From Pararhodobacter zhoushanensis (GTDB lineage: Bacteria; Pseudomonadota; Alphaproteobacteria; Rhodobacterales; Rhodobacteraceae), in the NCBI RefSeq assembly GCF_003990445.1, contig NZ_REEZ01000013.1:1-64000 (forward strand): a stretch of DNA of 64,000 nt. The letters are read 5' to 3'. Below are positions 7,556-15,943 of the stretch, piece after piece (within the stretch, counting starts at the first letter, position 1; each line of letters opens with the position of its first letter). The position numbers and the translations under genes are program-made. The notes beneath the pieces were generated by a model. It made no database searches. It saw only the letters and a program-made list of their open reading frames with translations, and had not been told where the DNA came from.

Positions 7556-8542
7556 TTACCAGCGCAAAACAACCGAGCCCCACGCCAGCCCGCCGCCAAT
7601 GGCTTCGGTCACGATCAGGTCGCCCTGTTTGAGCTTGCCCTGATCTGCGCCGACTGACAGCGCCAGCGGGATCGAGGCCGCCGATGTATTGCCGTGGTCC
7701 TGAACGGTGACGATGACATTGTCCATCGACAGGCCCATCTTCTTGGCTGTGCCCTGAATGATGCGGATATTGGCCTGATGCGGCACGATCCAGTCCACCT
7801 GAGCCGAGGTGAGACCAGCGCGTTCCAGCGCGGTTTCCGCCGTCGAGGTCAGTTTCTCAACCGCTTGACGGAACAGCGGGTTGCCCTGCATGCGCAGCTT
7901 GCCCGAGGTGCCAGTCGAGGACACGCCACCATCGACATAGAGCATGTCGCGGAAGCGACCGTCCGAGTTCAGATCCGCCGACAGGATGCCGCGATCCGAG
8001 GTCTCGCCGGTGCCCGGCTGCCCCTCAAGGATCAGCGCACCGGCGCCGTCACCGAACAGCACGCAGGTTGAGCGGTCGGTCCAGTCCATGATCCGGCTGA
8101 AGGTTTCTGCGCCGATCACCATGATCCGTTTGGCCTGACCGGCGACGATCAGCGCGTTGGCATTGGCCAGCGCAAAGACGAAGCCAGCGCACACCGCCTG
8201 CACGTCAAAGCCGAACGCCCGGTTCGCGCCGATTTCGGCCTGAACCATCGTGGCGACAGAGGGGAAGGTCAGGTCGGGCGTCGAGGTCGCGACCAGAATC
8301 GCGTCCAGATCGTCAGCCTCGATCCCGGCATTGGCCAGTGCGGACCGGGCGGCGTTGATCGCCAGATGCGAGGTGAACTCGCCCTCAGCCGCGAAATGAC
8401 GCCGCTCGATGCCAGACCGGCTGACGATCCAGTCATCCGAGGTATCCAGCGTCGCCGCAAATTCTGCATTCGGCACCACGCGTTCGGGCAGGTAGTGACC
8501 ATAGCCGATCACCACGGCGCGCGTGACGGTCTTCTGTGTCAT
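7556..8542 (-). CDS. fabH: 3-oxoacyl-[acyl-carrier-protein] synthase III
   Basis: 328 residues. The KASIII Cys-His-Asn triad is intact: Cys118 in QAVCAGF, His255 in VPHQANIR and Asn285 in DHGNTSAAS. FabH condenses acetyl-CoA (or a related acyl-CoA) with malonyl-ACP to start fatty acid synthesis in the cytosol. Its start overlaps the plsX stop by four bases (ATGA), indicating translational coupling in the rpmF-plsX-fabH operon that links ribosome and phospholipid synthesis. Confidence 0.96.
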   Translation of the reverse strand: MTQKTVTRAVVIGYGHYLPERVVPNAEFAATLDTSDDWIVSRSGIERRHFAAEGEFTSHLAINAARSALANAGIEADDLDAILVATSTPDLTFPSVATMVQAEIGANRAFGFDVQAVCAGFVFALANANALIVAGQAKRIMVIGAETFSRIMDWTDRSTCVLFGDGAGALILEGQPGTGETSDRGILSADLNSDGRFRDMLYVDGGVSSTGTSGKLRMQGNPLFRQAVEKLTSTAETALERAGLTSAQVDWIVPHQANIRIIQGTAKKMGLSMDNVIVTVQDHGNTSAASIPLALSVGADQGKLKQGDLIVTEAIGGGLAWGSVVLRW

Positions 8543-9657
8543 GCCGTGTCTCCGTTGGGCTCTGCAGCTTGGGACGATTGCGCCGCAATCACAAGCCGTT
8601 CGGCCATCCGACCCCGATAGCCGGACTGTGCCAGCTTGGCAGCCAGTCCGATCGCGGCAGCGATGCCGGTGGCATCCGCCGAGCCGTGCGATTTGACCAC
8701 GGTGCCGTTCAGACCCAGAAACACACCACCATTGACCCGGCGCGGATCAATGCGGGCGCTTAGCCGTTTGAGCGCTCCACGGGCGAGCAGGGCCCCCAGC
8801 ATCGCCAGCGGGCCGGATTTGAACGATTCGCGCAGGAAGTCGCCGACCAGCTTGGCCGTGCCTTCACCGGTTTTCAGCGCGATATTGCCGGTGAAGCCGT
8901 CGGTGACGATCACGTCGACACGGTCCGAGGGAATATCCGATCCCTCGACGAATCCAACGTATTCATAGCGCCCGGTTTCCTGATGCCGTCCGATTAGCTC
9001 GTGCGCGACCTTGATCTCGGCGCGGCCCTTGTGTTCTTCGGTGCCCACATTGAGCAGGCCGACCCGCGGGCGCGGTTCGCCGAAACCATTGCGGAAATAG
9101 GTCACGCCCATGATCGCATAGGCAAGAAGGTCCACGGCCTCGGCCTTAATGTCCGCGCCGACATCGAGCATGGTGTTGAACCCATGCCGGCCCCGCGCAG
9201 GCCAGAGACACGCGATAGCCGGGCGGTTGACCCCCTCCATCCGGCGCAGCTGCAACATTGAGACAGCCATCAGCGCGCCGGTATTGCCGCAGCTGACTGC
9301 CGCCGAGGCCTCGCCTGATTTCAGCGCGGTGATGGCGGACCACATCGAGGTGTCCTTGCCATGACGCATGACATGGCTGGGCTTGTCGTCCATGGTCACG
9401 GCGCGGTCGGCATGAACAACGGACAAGCGGCCCGCGAGCGCGGGCTCGCGAGCTACGAGCGGCTCAAGAGCCGCCTTGTCACCATGCAGAATGATATCGA
9501 CACGCGGGTCCGCCTGCACCGAAAGGGCGCAACCGGAAACCACCGCCGCAGGACCCCGATCACCGCCCATGGCGTCAACCGATATGACCAGACGGTCCGT
9601 GGAGGACGTTGCCGAGCTTTGCCCGGCGTGCAGATGTTCCTGCTCGGAAGCCATCAT
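8539..9657 (-). CDS. plsX: Phosphate acyltransferase PlsX
   Basis: 372 residues from the chosen start MMASEQEHL, which lies 20 bp after the rpmF stop. The conserved PlsX opening VISVDAMGGDRGP (about residues 24-36), SCGNTGALMA and VDVIVTDGFTGNIALKT are all present. PlsX makes acyl-phosphate from acyl-ACP for PlsY, the first steps of membrane phospholipid synthesis. A longer frame to 9756 would overlap rpmF and is not used. The stop codon overlaps the fabH start. Confidence 0.94.
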   Translation of the reverse strand: MMASEQEHLHAGQSSATSSTDRLVISVDAMGGDRGPAAVVSGCALSVQADPRVDIILHGDKAALEPLVAREPALAGRLSVVHADRAVTMDDKPSHVMRHGKDTSMWSAITALKSGEASAAVSCGNTGALMAVSMLQLRRMEGVNRPAIACLWPARGRHGFNTMLDVGADIKAEAVDLLAYAIMGVTYFRNGFGEPRPRVGLLNVGTEEHKGRAEIKVAHELIGRHQETGRYEYVGFVEGSDIPSDRVDVIVTDGFTGNIALKTGEGTAKLVGDFLRESFKSGPLAMLGALLARGALKRLSARIDPRRVNGGVFLGLNGTVVKSHGSADATGIAAAIGLAAKLAQSGYRGRMAERLVIAAQSSQAAEPNGDTA

Positions 9658-9677
9658 TGCGCCGCCGGACTTATCAA

Positions 9678-9881
9678 TCAGGCCGCGTCGTCGTCCAGGT
9701 CGACCTCGGCGCGCGCGATAACCTCGCGGCTGTCGTAGTGGCCGCAGGACGGGCACACATGGTGCGGGCGCTTCAGCTCACCGCAGCTCGGGCATTCATT
9801 CGGGTTCCCGGCAACCAGAGCATCGTGCGAACGACGCATGTTACGACGGGAACGGGTCACGCGGTTCTGTTGAACGGCCAT
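9678..9881 (-). CDS. rpmF: 50S ribosomal protein L32
   Basis: 67 residues. The basic N-terminus [20 protein letters not shown] and two CxxC pairs (CPSC at about 30-33 and again at about 43-46) that bind zinc identify the zinc-containing (C+) form of L32. The C-terminal tail is acidic. It sits between the DUF177 gene and plsX, as in most bacteria. Confidence 0.97.
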   Translation of the reverse strand: MAVQQNRVTRSRRNMRRSHDALVAGNPNECPSCGELKRPHHVCPSCGHYDSREVIARAEVDLDDDAA

Positions 9882-10043
9882 GTCAACCTCTGATATTTCG
9901 GCGGGAACGACAAAGCGGCCCGTTTAGGTGGAAACTTCTGTGCGATGCGCCTTTACACCGCCTGAGCGGCAGGGGAAAGACCCACCCTGCATGAAGCGCG
10001 GAACATAGAAGGTTTTTGCCAGCGCGCAAGGGGGGGATTTGGC

Positions 10044-10610
10044 TTATTCGGGATCCCGTTTTAGCGCAGCCAGTGCGGCAAAGGGATTAGGACGGATGTC
10101 TTCCATTTCAGCAACAGCCGAGTCGGGGACTTCAGCACCGTCCGCGCGCGGATAGTCCGGCAGCGCCAGGGCCAGCGCCTCAACCATGATGGCGCCCGGG
10201 TCGATCACCGGTCCCAGCGGTTCGAGCGAGTCGTCCTCGGGGATTTCGTATTCCGCGCCGGTCGGTTCGGGCATGTCGCGCACGAAGTGGCGCGTGACCG
10301 CGGTGTCGATCCGCGTCGAGACCGGCTCGGCCGAGACGACACAGGCCTGCAGGACCGTGGCGCCCAGCGTGCCCTCAAGCCGCCAGTCATTGCGGCCATC
10401 TGCGCGCAAACTGCCCTGAAAGCTCAGCTTGCGGATCTTGAGGATGCCCAGTTCCTCGGCCAGAGCTGCGCGGGCCTCGGGCGTCGGGGTCAGGCGAAAG
10501 CTCAGGCCGCCGCGGGCCGAGAGATCGCTCACCCGCAAAGGCATTGCCGCCGCGTCGGTTTCGCGGATCGGGCCTTGCCCGGATGCGGTCTCGGGTGTGC
10601 TCTGTGTCAT
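10044..10610 (-). CDS. DUF177 (YceD-like) protein
   Basis: 188 residues. The pattern of DUF177/YceD is visible: a core with GSLRADGRNDWRLEGTLGATVLQACVVS, acidic YEIPEDDSLEPLGPVIDPGAIMVEALALALPDYPR split around residues 120-155, and the family tail RPNPFAAL (about 174-181). YceD is encoded next to rpmF in most bacteria and has been tied to 23S rRNA accumulation, but its exact action is not settled. Here 162 bp separate it from rpmF. It is divergent from bamE. Confidence 0.85.
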   Translation of the reverse strand: MTQSTPETASGQGPIRETDAAAMPLRVSDLSARGGLSFRLTPTPEARAALAEELGILKIRKLSFQGSLRADGRNDWRLEGTLGATVLQACVVSAEPVSTRIDTAVTRHFVRDMPEPTGAEYEIPEDDSLEPLGPVIDPGAIMVEALALALPDYPRADGAEVPDSAVAEMEDIRPNPFAALAALKRDPE

Positions 10611-10822
10611 ATTGTGGCCTCCTGCCTGTCTGGCTGCCTGTCTGGCCGCGCGCGCCGCACAATCGTGCGAGCATGGCGGGGTCGGATGTTCCTTCCTTGA
10701 ACACCGCCCGTGCTTTTAGTAATCCAAAGGCGGTGCAGGGTTCCAGACCTTGTCGTGATGCCGCCCAGCCGATTGGCGGCGCGAACAGGCAAATCAGCCA
10801 CAATGCAAGCCAGGAGACGGGC

Positions 10823-11290
10823 ATGATGGATCGCGCGAACCAAACGGGCAAGAGCCTTGGACGATGGGCTTTGGTGCCCGTGATGGCTGTGTTCGTCTCC
10901 GCGTGCTCGCCGATGATGGAATATCATGGCTACGCACCGACCGACACCGATCTGGCCGAAGTCACCATTGGTCAGGACACCCGCGAAACCGTTGCGCAAA
11001 AGGTCGGTCAGCCCGGCATGGGCGGCGTGATGGAAGGGTCGGGCTGGTTCTATGTGCAGTCCGACTGGCGTCGTCGCGGCTGGCGTGCGCCCGAGGAAAC
11101 TGACCGCCAGGTCGTGGCGATCAGCTTCGATTCGCGTGATCGGGTCAGCAATATCGAGCGTTTCGGTCTGGAAGACGGCGAAGTCATCAGCCTTTCGCGT
11201 CGCGTCACCGATTCCGGCCCGCGGCCCGGCGTTCTCAGCCAGGTGTTCCGCGTGCTCGGTCAGTTCTCGGCCGCCTCGCTCGGCGGCTGA
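10823..11290 (+). CDS. bamE: Outer-membrane assembly lipoprotein BamE (SmpA/OmlA family)
   Basis: 155 residues. A lipoprotein signal ends VFVSAC, with the lipidated Cys at residue 28. The SmpA/OmlA domain follows: VTIGQDTRETVAQKVGQPG (about 49-67) and VVAISFDSRDRVSNIERFGL. BamE is the small outer-membrane lipoprotein of the BAM complex that inserts beta-barrel proteins. The start is set by CCAGGAGA upstream of ATG 10823; frames reaching back to 10544 lack a signal peptide. Convergent with msrB (2 bp apart). Confidence 0.9.
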   Translation: MMDRANQTGKSLGRWALVPVMAVFVSACSPMMEYHGYAPTDTDLAEVTIGQDTRETVAQKVGQPGMGGVMEGSGWFYVQSDWRRRGWRAPEETDRQVVAISFDSRDRVSNIERFGLEDGEVISLSRRVTDSGPRPGVLSQVFRVLGQFSAASLGG

Positions 11291-11292
11291 GG

Positions 11293-11688
11293 TCATTCTT
11301 CCGGTTTGAAGTCGAGCGCCACGCCGTTGATGCAATAGCGCAGGCCGGTGGGTTGCGGGCCATCGGGGAACACATGCCCCAGATGCGCCTCGCAGCGTGC
11401 GCAATGCACCTCGGTGCGGCGCATGAAGAAGCTGCGGTCTTCGTGCGTTTCGACCTCGGCATCGTCTGCCGGCGCCCAGAAGCTTGGCCACCCCGAACCC
11501 GAATCAAATTTCTTCGCGGTGTCGAACAACGGTGCCCCGCAGCACACACAGGTGAACAGCCCCGGTTCCTTGGGAAAGTCCTCGTGCGTGAAGGCGCGCT
11601 CGGTCCCGTGCTTGCGCGTGACCTTGTAGGCCAGGGGCGAAAGCTGGGCCTGCCATTCGGCGTCTGATTTGGTTACCTTGTCGGTCAT
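11293..11688 (-). CDS. msrB: Peptide-methionine (R)-S-oxide reductase
   Basis: 131 residues. The structural zinc Cys pairs (Cys47/Cys50 and Cys96/Cys99), the GSGWPSF signature (about 64-70) and the catalytic Cys119 in RYCINGVALDF are all present. MsrB reduces the R-diastereomer of methionine sulfoxide in proteins, repairing oxidative damage. No signal peptide, so it is cytoplasmic. It stands alone between bamE and an OlsB-like gene. Confidence 0.96.
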   Translation of the reverse strand: MTDKVTKSDAEWQAQLSPLAYKVTRKHGTERAFTHEDFPKEPGLFTCVCCGAPLFDTAKKFDSGSGWPSFWAPADDAEVETHEDRSFFMRRTEVHCARCEAHLGHVFPDGPQPTGLRYCINGVALDFKPEE

Positions 11689-11733
11689 CGTGTACCTCTG
11701 CTGATCGTCTCAAAGTTAGGAGCTTGCCGCCCC

Positions 11734-12504
11734 ATGTCCAGCCCCCAGCACCGCCCTGAACACTCGATGGTGTTCGGGGCACCGATCTCGGCGGGCGCTT
11801 TGCAGGTTCGGCTGGCGGACGCGCAGGACATGCCGGCGCTGCTGGACCTGCGCGCACGGGCGTTCCGGGGTGGGGCGCAGGACGTCGACAGCTATGACGC
11901 GGACAGCCTGCATCTATGGGTCGGCGTGCCCGGCGGCCCGCCGCGCGCGACGTTGCGCCTGCGTCGGCATGGGGACGCAGCAGCGCTTCTGGGCGGGTAT
12001 GTCGCGCAACACTATGACCTGCACGCATTGGCGGCCAAGGGCGGCGAATCGCTGGAGCTGGGGCGGCTTTGCACCGAACCGGGGGCAGGGGACGCCGATC
12101 TGCTGCGCCTGCTCTGGGCCGGGGTGGCGCGACTGGCGTTGCAGACGGGGGCAGCACGGCTGGTCGGTTGCACGTCGTTTCATACCACCGAGGCAGCGAC
12201 GCTGGATCCGGCTTGGGCGTTGCTGAAATCGCGCAATCTTGGGCCTGAAGACACGCGCCCGGGCCGAATCGCACCGGAATTGCGCGGCTTTGAAGCGGCA
12301 ACGACCCAACCCGAGGCGGGCGCGGCGGCCCTGTTGCCCCCGTTGCTGCGCGCGTATCTGGCTTTGGGCGGCTGGGTGTCGGATCACGCGGTCATCGACC
12401 GGGATCTGGGAACCTGCCACGTCTTTACCTGCGTCGAGATCGACCGCCTTCCCGAAGGCCGCAAGCGGGCGCTGGCCCAGATGGCAGGAACCGCGTTACC
12501 CTGA
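11734..12504 (+). CDS. OlsB-like GNAT acyltransferase (paralogue)
   Basis: 256 residues of the ornithine-N-acyltransferase/hemolysin-like GNAT group. It matches the layout of the OlsB at 29524: LELGRLCTEPG (about residues 107-117), ARLVGCTSFHTTEAA (about 144-158) and the C-terminal block LLPPLLRAYLALGGWVSDHA (about 200-219), which corresponds to IPPLIRAYLRLGGFVGEGA of OlsB. It lacks the longer N-terminal YDVFVEE segment of OlsB and is not next to an OlsA gene. It probably N-acylates an amino acid or amine with an acyl-ACP, but the acceptor is unknown. AGGAG lies about 10 bases before the ATG. Confidence 0.7.
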   Translation: MSSPQHRPEHSMVFGAPISAGALQVRLADAQDMPALLDLRARAFRGGAQDVDSYDADSLHLWVGVPGGPPRATLRLRRHGDAAALLGGYVAQHYDLHALAAKGGESLELGRLCTEPGAGDADLLRLLWAGVARLALQTGAARLVGCTSFHTTEAATLDPAWALLKSRNLGPEDTRPGRIAPELRGFEAATTQPEAGAAALLPPLLRAYLALGGWVSDHAVIDRDLGTCHVFTCVEIDRLPEGRKRALAQMAGTALP

Positions 12505-12517
12505 CGTCTCATTCCTC

Positions 12518-12546
12518 TTGCGCCATGCACCGGGACGCGGTAATGG
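12518..12546 (+). promoter_or_regulatory. Predicted rpsB promoter
   Basis: TTGCGC (12518-12523), 17 bp, TAATGG (12541-12546). The same layout, with a TAATG-type -10, is seen at the rplU promoter in this window. Transcription would start near 12553, just before the structured leader. Confidence 0.5.
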
Positions 12547-12560
12547 GCGCGCACTTCACA

Positions 12561-12634
12561 GGTGGGGCAGGGCCTTTGCGGGGAGACATCCCGTGACGGT
12601 CCACCGGTTGGGCGCATGCCCTGAATGTCCCACC
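12561..12634 (+). promoter_or_regulatory. Structured rpsB leader (candidate S2-type regulatory RNA)
   Basis: Two stacked long-range helices close the leader: GGTGGG (12561-12566) with CCCACC (12629-12634), and CAGGGC (12568-12573) with GCCCTG (12618-12623). A 1-base/5-base asymmetric bulge separates them. Inside are CGGG/CCCG (12579-12593) and CGG-TCCA-CCG (12597-12606) hairpins. This is a multi-branch fold 30 bases before the rpsB start, the position of known ribosomal-protein autoregulatory leaders. Confidence 0.5.
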
Positions 12635-12663
12635 CTAGGCGCAAACCGGAAAAGGAAAACGAT

Positions 12664-13431
12664 ATGGCGCTTCCCGATTTCTCCATGCGTCAGCTGCTTG
12701 AAGCTGGCGTTCACTATGGTCACCAAACCCAGCGCTGGAATCCGCGCATGGGGCCGTACATCTACGGCGACCGTAACGGCATTCACATCGTCGATCTGAC
12801 GCAAACCGTCCCGATGCTGGACCAGGCGCTCAAGGTCATCCGCGAGACCGTCGCCAAGGGCGGCCGCGTGCTGTTCGTCGGCACCAAGCGTCAGGCCTCC
12901 AAGCAGGTCGCTGAAGCTGCTGAAAAATGCGCTCAGTACTACATGAACCACCGCTGGCTGGGTGGCACGCTGACCAACTGGAAAACCGTTTCCCAGTCGA
13001 TCCAGCGCCTCAAGCAGATCGATGAAGTCATGGAGCGCGGCGCTGCCGGCCTGACCAAAAAAGAGCGCCTGCAGATGGAGCGCGAGCAGACCAAACTGCA
13101 AGCCTCGCTCGGCGGGATCCGCGAAATGGGCGGTCTGCCGGACCTGCTGTTCGTGATCGACGTGAACAAGGAAGACCTGGCCATCCTGGAAGCCCGCAAA
13201 CTGGGTATCCCGGTTGTCGCCGTGGTCGACACCAACTGCTCGCCCGATGGCGTTGATTACGTCATCCCCGGCAACGATGACGCAGCGCGCGCCATCGCGC
13301 TCTACTGCGATCTGGTCGCCCGTGCGGCTCTCGACGGCATGTCGGCGCAACTGGGTGCCGCTGGTGTCGACCTTGGCGAGCTGGAAGAAGCTCCTGCCGA
13401 GGAAACGATCGCCGAGAACGCCGAGGCCTGA
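12664..13431 (+). CDS. rpsB: 30S ribosomal protein S2
   Basis: 255 residues. The S2 signature [20 protein letters not shown] is near the N-terminus (about residues 8-27), and [19 protein letters not shown] and [11 protein letters not shown] follow in order. S2 is a late-binding small-subunit protein. The start is fixed by AAAGGAAAAC just upstream. The Ala/Glu-rich C-terminal tail is typical for Alphaproteobacteria. It is followed by tsf, the usual partner. Codon use is strongly biased to C/G-ending codons as expected for a highly expressed gene. Confidence 0.98.
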   Translation: MALPDFSMRQLLEAGVHYGHQTQRWNPRMGPYIYGDRNGIHIVDLTQTVPMLDQALKVIRETVAKGGRVLFVGTKRQASKQVAEAAEKCAQYYMNHRWLGGTLTNWKTVSQSIQRLKQIDEVMERGAAGLTKKERLQMEREQTKLQASLGGIREMGGLPDLLFVIDVNKEDLAILEARKLGIPVVAVVDTNCSPDGVDYVIPGNDDAARAIALYCDLVARAALDGMSAQLGAAGVDLGELEEAPAEETIAENAEA

Positions 13432-13476
13432 TCCAGCGCTGCCCTTTTAGGGGCGCGACTGACACAGGTTTGACAT

Positions 13477-13498
13477 CGGGCAGGGGCAACCCTGCCCG
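13477..13498 (+). promoter_or_regulatory. GNRA-capped hairpin between rpsB and tsf
   Basis: CGGGCAGGG-GCAA-CCCTGCCCG is a 9-bp perfect stem with a GCAA tetraloop, 24 bases before the tsf start. There is no T run, so it is not a simple terminator. It could stop 3' decay of rpsB mRNA, be a processing site or tune tsf translation. Confidence 0.6.
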
Positions 13499-13522
13499 CA
13501 TCCCAATCAAGGAGTTTGACCC

Positions 13523-14431
13523 ATGGCGATTACCGCTGCGATGGTGAAGGAACTGCGCGAGACGACTGGCGCCGGCATGATGGACGCCAAGAAGGCTCTG
13601 GTCGAGAACGACGGCAACATGGAAGCCTCGATCGACTGGCTGCGCACCAAAGGCCTGGCCAAGGCCGCCAAGAAATCTGACCGCGTTGCCGCTGAAGGCC
13701 TGATCGGCGTCGCCGTCGACGGTGGCCGCGGCGTGGCGATCGAGATCAACTCGGAAACCGACTTCGTTGCCAAAAACGAAGACTTCCAGCAGCTGGTCCG
13801 CGACGTTGCCCGCATCGCCCTGCAAACCGGCGAGTCGGTCGAGGTGGTCAAGGCTGCCGATCTGAACGGCGATACCGTCGAGAACGTCATCAACGGTACC
13901 ATCGCGCGTATTGGCGAGAACATGACTTTCCGCCGCATGCACCTGCTCGAAGGCACGACCGTTGTGTCCTACGTGCACAACTCGGCGGCCGAGGGCATGG
14001 GCAAAATCGGTGTGCTGGTCGCGCTGAACGGCCCGGCTGACAAAGCTCAGGAAATCGGCAAGCAGTTCGCGATGCACATTGCTGCAACCGCACCGCTGTC
14101 GCTGTCCGAAGCCACCATGGACGCCACCGTCGTCGAGCGCGAGCTGCAGGTGCAGACCGCCAAGGCGCTGGAAGAAAACGCAACGGCCGCCAAGCCGAAG
14201 CCCGAGCAGGTGATTCACAACAACATCATCCCGGGCCGCATGAAGAAATTCCTGGCGGAAAACACGCTGCTGGGTCAGGCCTTCGTGATCAATCCCGACC
14301 TGACGGTCGAGCAGGCCGCAAAAGAGGCCGGCGTCGAGATCACCGGCTTTGCGCGCGTCGCCGTTGGCGAAGGCGTCGAGAAGAAGGAAGAGGATTTCGC
14401 CGCCGAGGTTGCCAAGACCCTCGCTGGCTGA
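13523..14431 (+). CDS. tsf: Elongation factor Ts
   Basis: 302 residues. The N-terminal UBA-like domain with [18 protein letters not shown] (about residues 16-33) and the core [13 protein letters not shown] (about 76-88), which contacts EF-Tu Asp-Phe, are present. EF-Ts exchanges GDP on EF-Tu during translation. AAGGAG lies 8 bases upstream of the ATG. It follows rpsB after 91 bp holding a strong hairpin, and is closed by a canonical terminator. Confidence 0.98.
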   Translation: MAITAAMVKELRETTGAGMMDAKKALVENDGNMEASIDWLRTKGLAKAAKKSDRVAAEGLIGVAVDGGRGVAIEINSETDFVAKNEDFQQLVRDVARIALQTGESVEVVKAADLNGDTVENVINGTIARIGENMTFRRMHLLEGTTVVSYVHNSAAEGMGKIGVLVALNGPADKAQEIGKQFAMHIAATAPLSLSEATMDATVVERELQVQTAKALEENATAAKPKPEQVIHNNIIPGRMKKFLAENTLLGQAFVINPDLTVEQAAKEAGVEITGFARVAVGEGVEKKEEDFAAEVAKTLAG

Positions 14432-14456
14432 TCCGGCACTCAGCTTCAAATCCAAG

Positions 14457-14486
14457 GGGGCGGCGCTTCAAGCGCCGCCCCTTTTT
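14457..14486 (+). terminator. Terminator of the rpsB-tsf operon
   Basis: GGGGCGGCGC (14457-14466) pairs perfectly with GCGCCGCCCC (14472-14481) around TTCAA, followed by TTTTT. It lies 25 bp after the tsf stop. Confidence 0.9.
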
Positions 14487-14772
14487 CATTGCTCTGGTCC
14501 CGGCGGTCTTCCCTCGCGCGTTCGCGATTCGCGACAGGGCAGGGTGCGGCGGTATCGCTAACGGCGAAAAGATGCCACACGCCAAAGGAGAGTTCCGACA
14601 GATGTGGCCTGAGAAACGTCCGGCAAGAGCCTGTTTCAGCTCCATAAAATCAGAGTTCGCGATTCTCGGTCCTTCATCGCTCGGCGCGTAAAGCCGCTAT
14701 ATTGTGCGCATATATCCTGCGACGCTCGACATTCCCTAAAATTTCAGACAGCAATTCTCATATGGAAGTAAA
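14487..14772. other. Intergenic region between tsf terminator and the LuxR gene
   Basis: I see no gene. The right half is AT-richer than the surroundings and holds a possible -10 (TATATT, 14698-14703) without a convincing -35. TTCGCGATTC occurs twice (near 14521 and 14656). Presumably it carries the luxR promoter. Confidence 0.4.
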
Positions 14773-15663
14773 GTGAAGCGGACGAGTGGCATGGAGCACC
14801 AAGCGATCAGTCAAACGTCGGGCAAGGAGCCTCTCTCGGACAGTGGTACCCGGCCACGCGCCTTGCCGGGAATTGCAACGTTCCTCACGGCGGTCCTGAC
14901 CGCAACAGACCGCGAGACCCTCTGGTCACTTCTCTGCCGCTTCTTTGCCGATCTCGGGTTCGATCACGTGCTCTACGGCTTTTCACCGGATTCGCGCGGA
15001 CCTGTCATGTCGTCGCCCGACGATTACGTCGTTTTGTCGACGCTGCCCGATGACGTTATTACCACAATGCTTGAAAAGCAGTATTACCGCATGAATGTCA
15101 GCTTTAGCTGGGCGTTGGAGAATGCGGGAATTGCCAGTTGGTCGATGACTGAACCAGAATCGGGAATCTCTTTTGAACATGAAATAACCGATGACGCGCT
15201 CAGTTTTTTCGAGCGCAACAATTTGAGTGCCGGTTGTACCATCGGTTTTCCTCAGGAACGCACGCGCGGGCGGGCGGTGATGGGATTGGCTGCTCGGCGG
15301 GGGGTCAGTCAGGGCAAGGTCGATGCGCAGCTCGAGGTGCATCGTGACGTGATCTTCACGGTGGCTGCGGTGGCGCATCTGTGTCTTGCCAGCCTGCCAT
15401 ATCATATCCCGGGACGCCGTCTTACGGTCCGACAACGTGAGGTTCTGGAATGGGTTGGCAACGGGAAGACAACCGCAGACATCGCGCAGATCATGGGCAT
15501 CACGCCGCCGACTGTCGAGAAGCACCTACGGCTGGCGCGCGAGACCTTGGGCGTGGAAACCACGGCACATGCGTTGATAAAAGCCGCGTTTCTGAATCAG
15601 GTCTTCCTGCCAGTCCGCCTGCCGCCTGACAGGAATGGAACTGTTACGCCGCTGCCCCGGTGA
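14773..15663 (+). CDS. LuxR-family regulator with autoinducer-binding-type domain (LuxR solo)
   Basis: 296 residues. The N-terminal two thirds (about 35-195) match the autoinducer-binding domain layout of LuxR proteins: FADLGFDHVLYGF, YYRMNVSFSW and NNLSAGCTIGFP. The C-terminal HTH (about 213-275) is canonical: LTVRQREVLEWVGNGKTTAD, then PPTVEKHLRLARETLGV. GTG 14773 is chosen because GGAAG lies 5 bases upstream; an ATG six codons later has no ribosome binding site. There is no luxI in the window, so it may answer to a signal made elsewhere or to a non-AHL ligand. Targets are unknown. Confidence 0.85.
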   Translation: MKRTSGMEHQAISQTSGKEPLSDSGTRPRALPGIATFLTAVLTATDRETLWSLLCRFFADLGFDHVLYGFSPDSRGPVMSSPDDYVVLSTLPDDVITTMLEKQYYRMNVSFSWALENAGIASWSMTEPESGISFEHEITDDALSFFERNNLSAGCTIGFPQERTRGRAVMGLAARRGVSQGKVDAQLEVHRDVIFTVAAVAHLCLASLPYHIPGRRLTVRQREVLEWVGNGKTTADIAQIMGITPPTVEKHLRLARETLGVETTAHALIKAAFLNQVFLPVRLPPDRNGTVTPLPR

Positions 15664-15890
15664 TGTGCGGCGAAGCGAGGGCTTGTGTCGAGAGTGCGTA
15701 AAATTGCGTGGCCGCAAGGTATGGTTTAACATACTGCCACAATATTTAAATCAAACGTATAAATATGTTATTAACGAGTGTTCGAACCGCAAGCTCCTGA
15801 TCCATCCAACCGGGATTGGGGGCCTATCCCTGCGCGTTCGAAAGGCGTGTTTCTTGCCGTATCTCTACCCAACCCGATGCAGCAAGGATT

Positions 15891-15916
15891 TCCGGTGCGG
15901 TCGCTGCCGCACCGGA
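15891..15916 (-). terminator. Terminator hairpin after rpe
   Basis: TCCGGTGCGG (15891-15900) pairs perfectly with CCGCACCGGA (15907-15916), loop of six, 27 bp after the rpe stop. The downstream minus-strand sequence AATCCTTGC is only moderately T-rich. Confidence 0.6.
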
Positions 15917-15943
15917 TTTCTGGGCTCGTCGGGGCGTTGGGGC

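Noticed and set aside
10544-10822. N-terminal extension of BamE by 93 codons
   Set aside because: The extension is Arg/Cys-rich, lies before the lipoprotein signal, and a proper ribosome binding site precedes ATG 10823.
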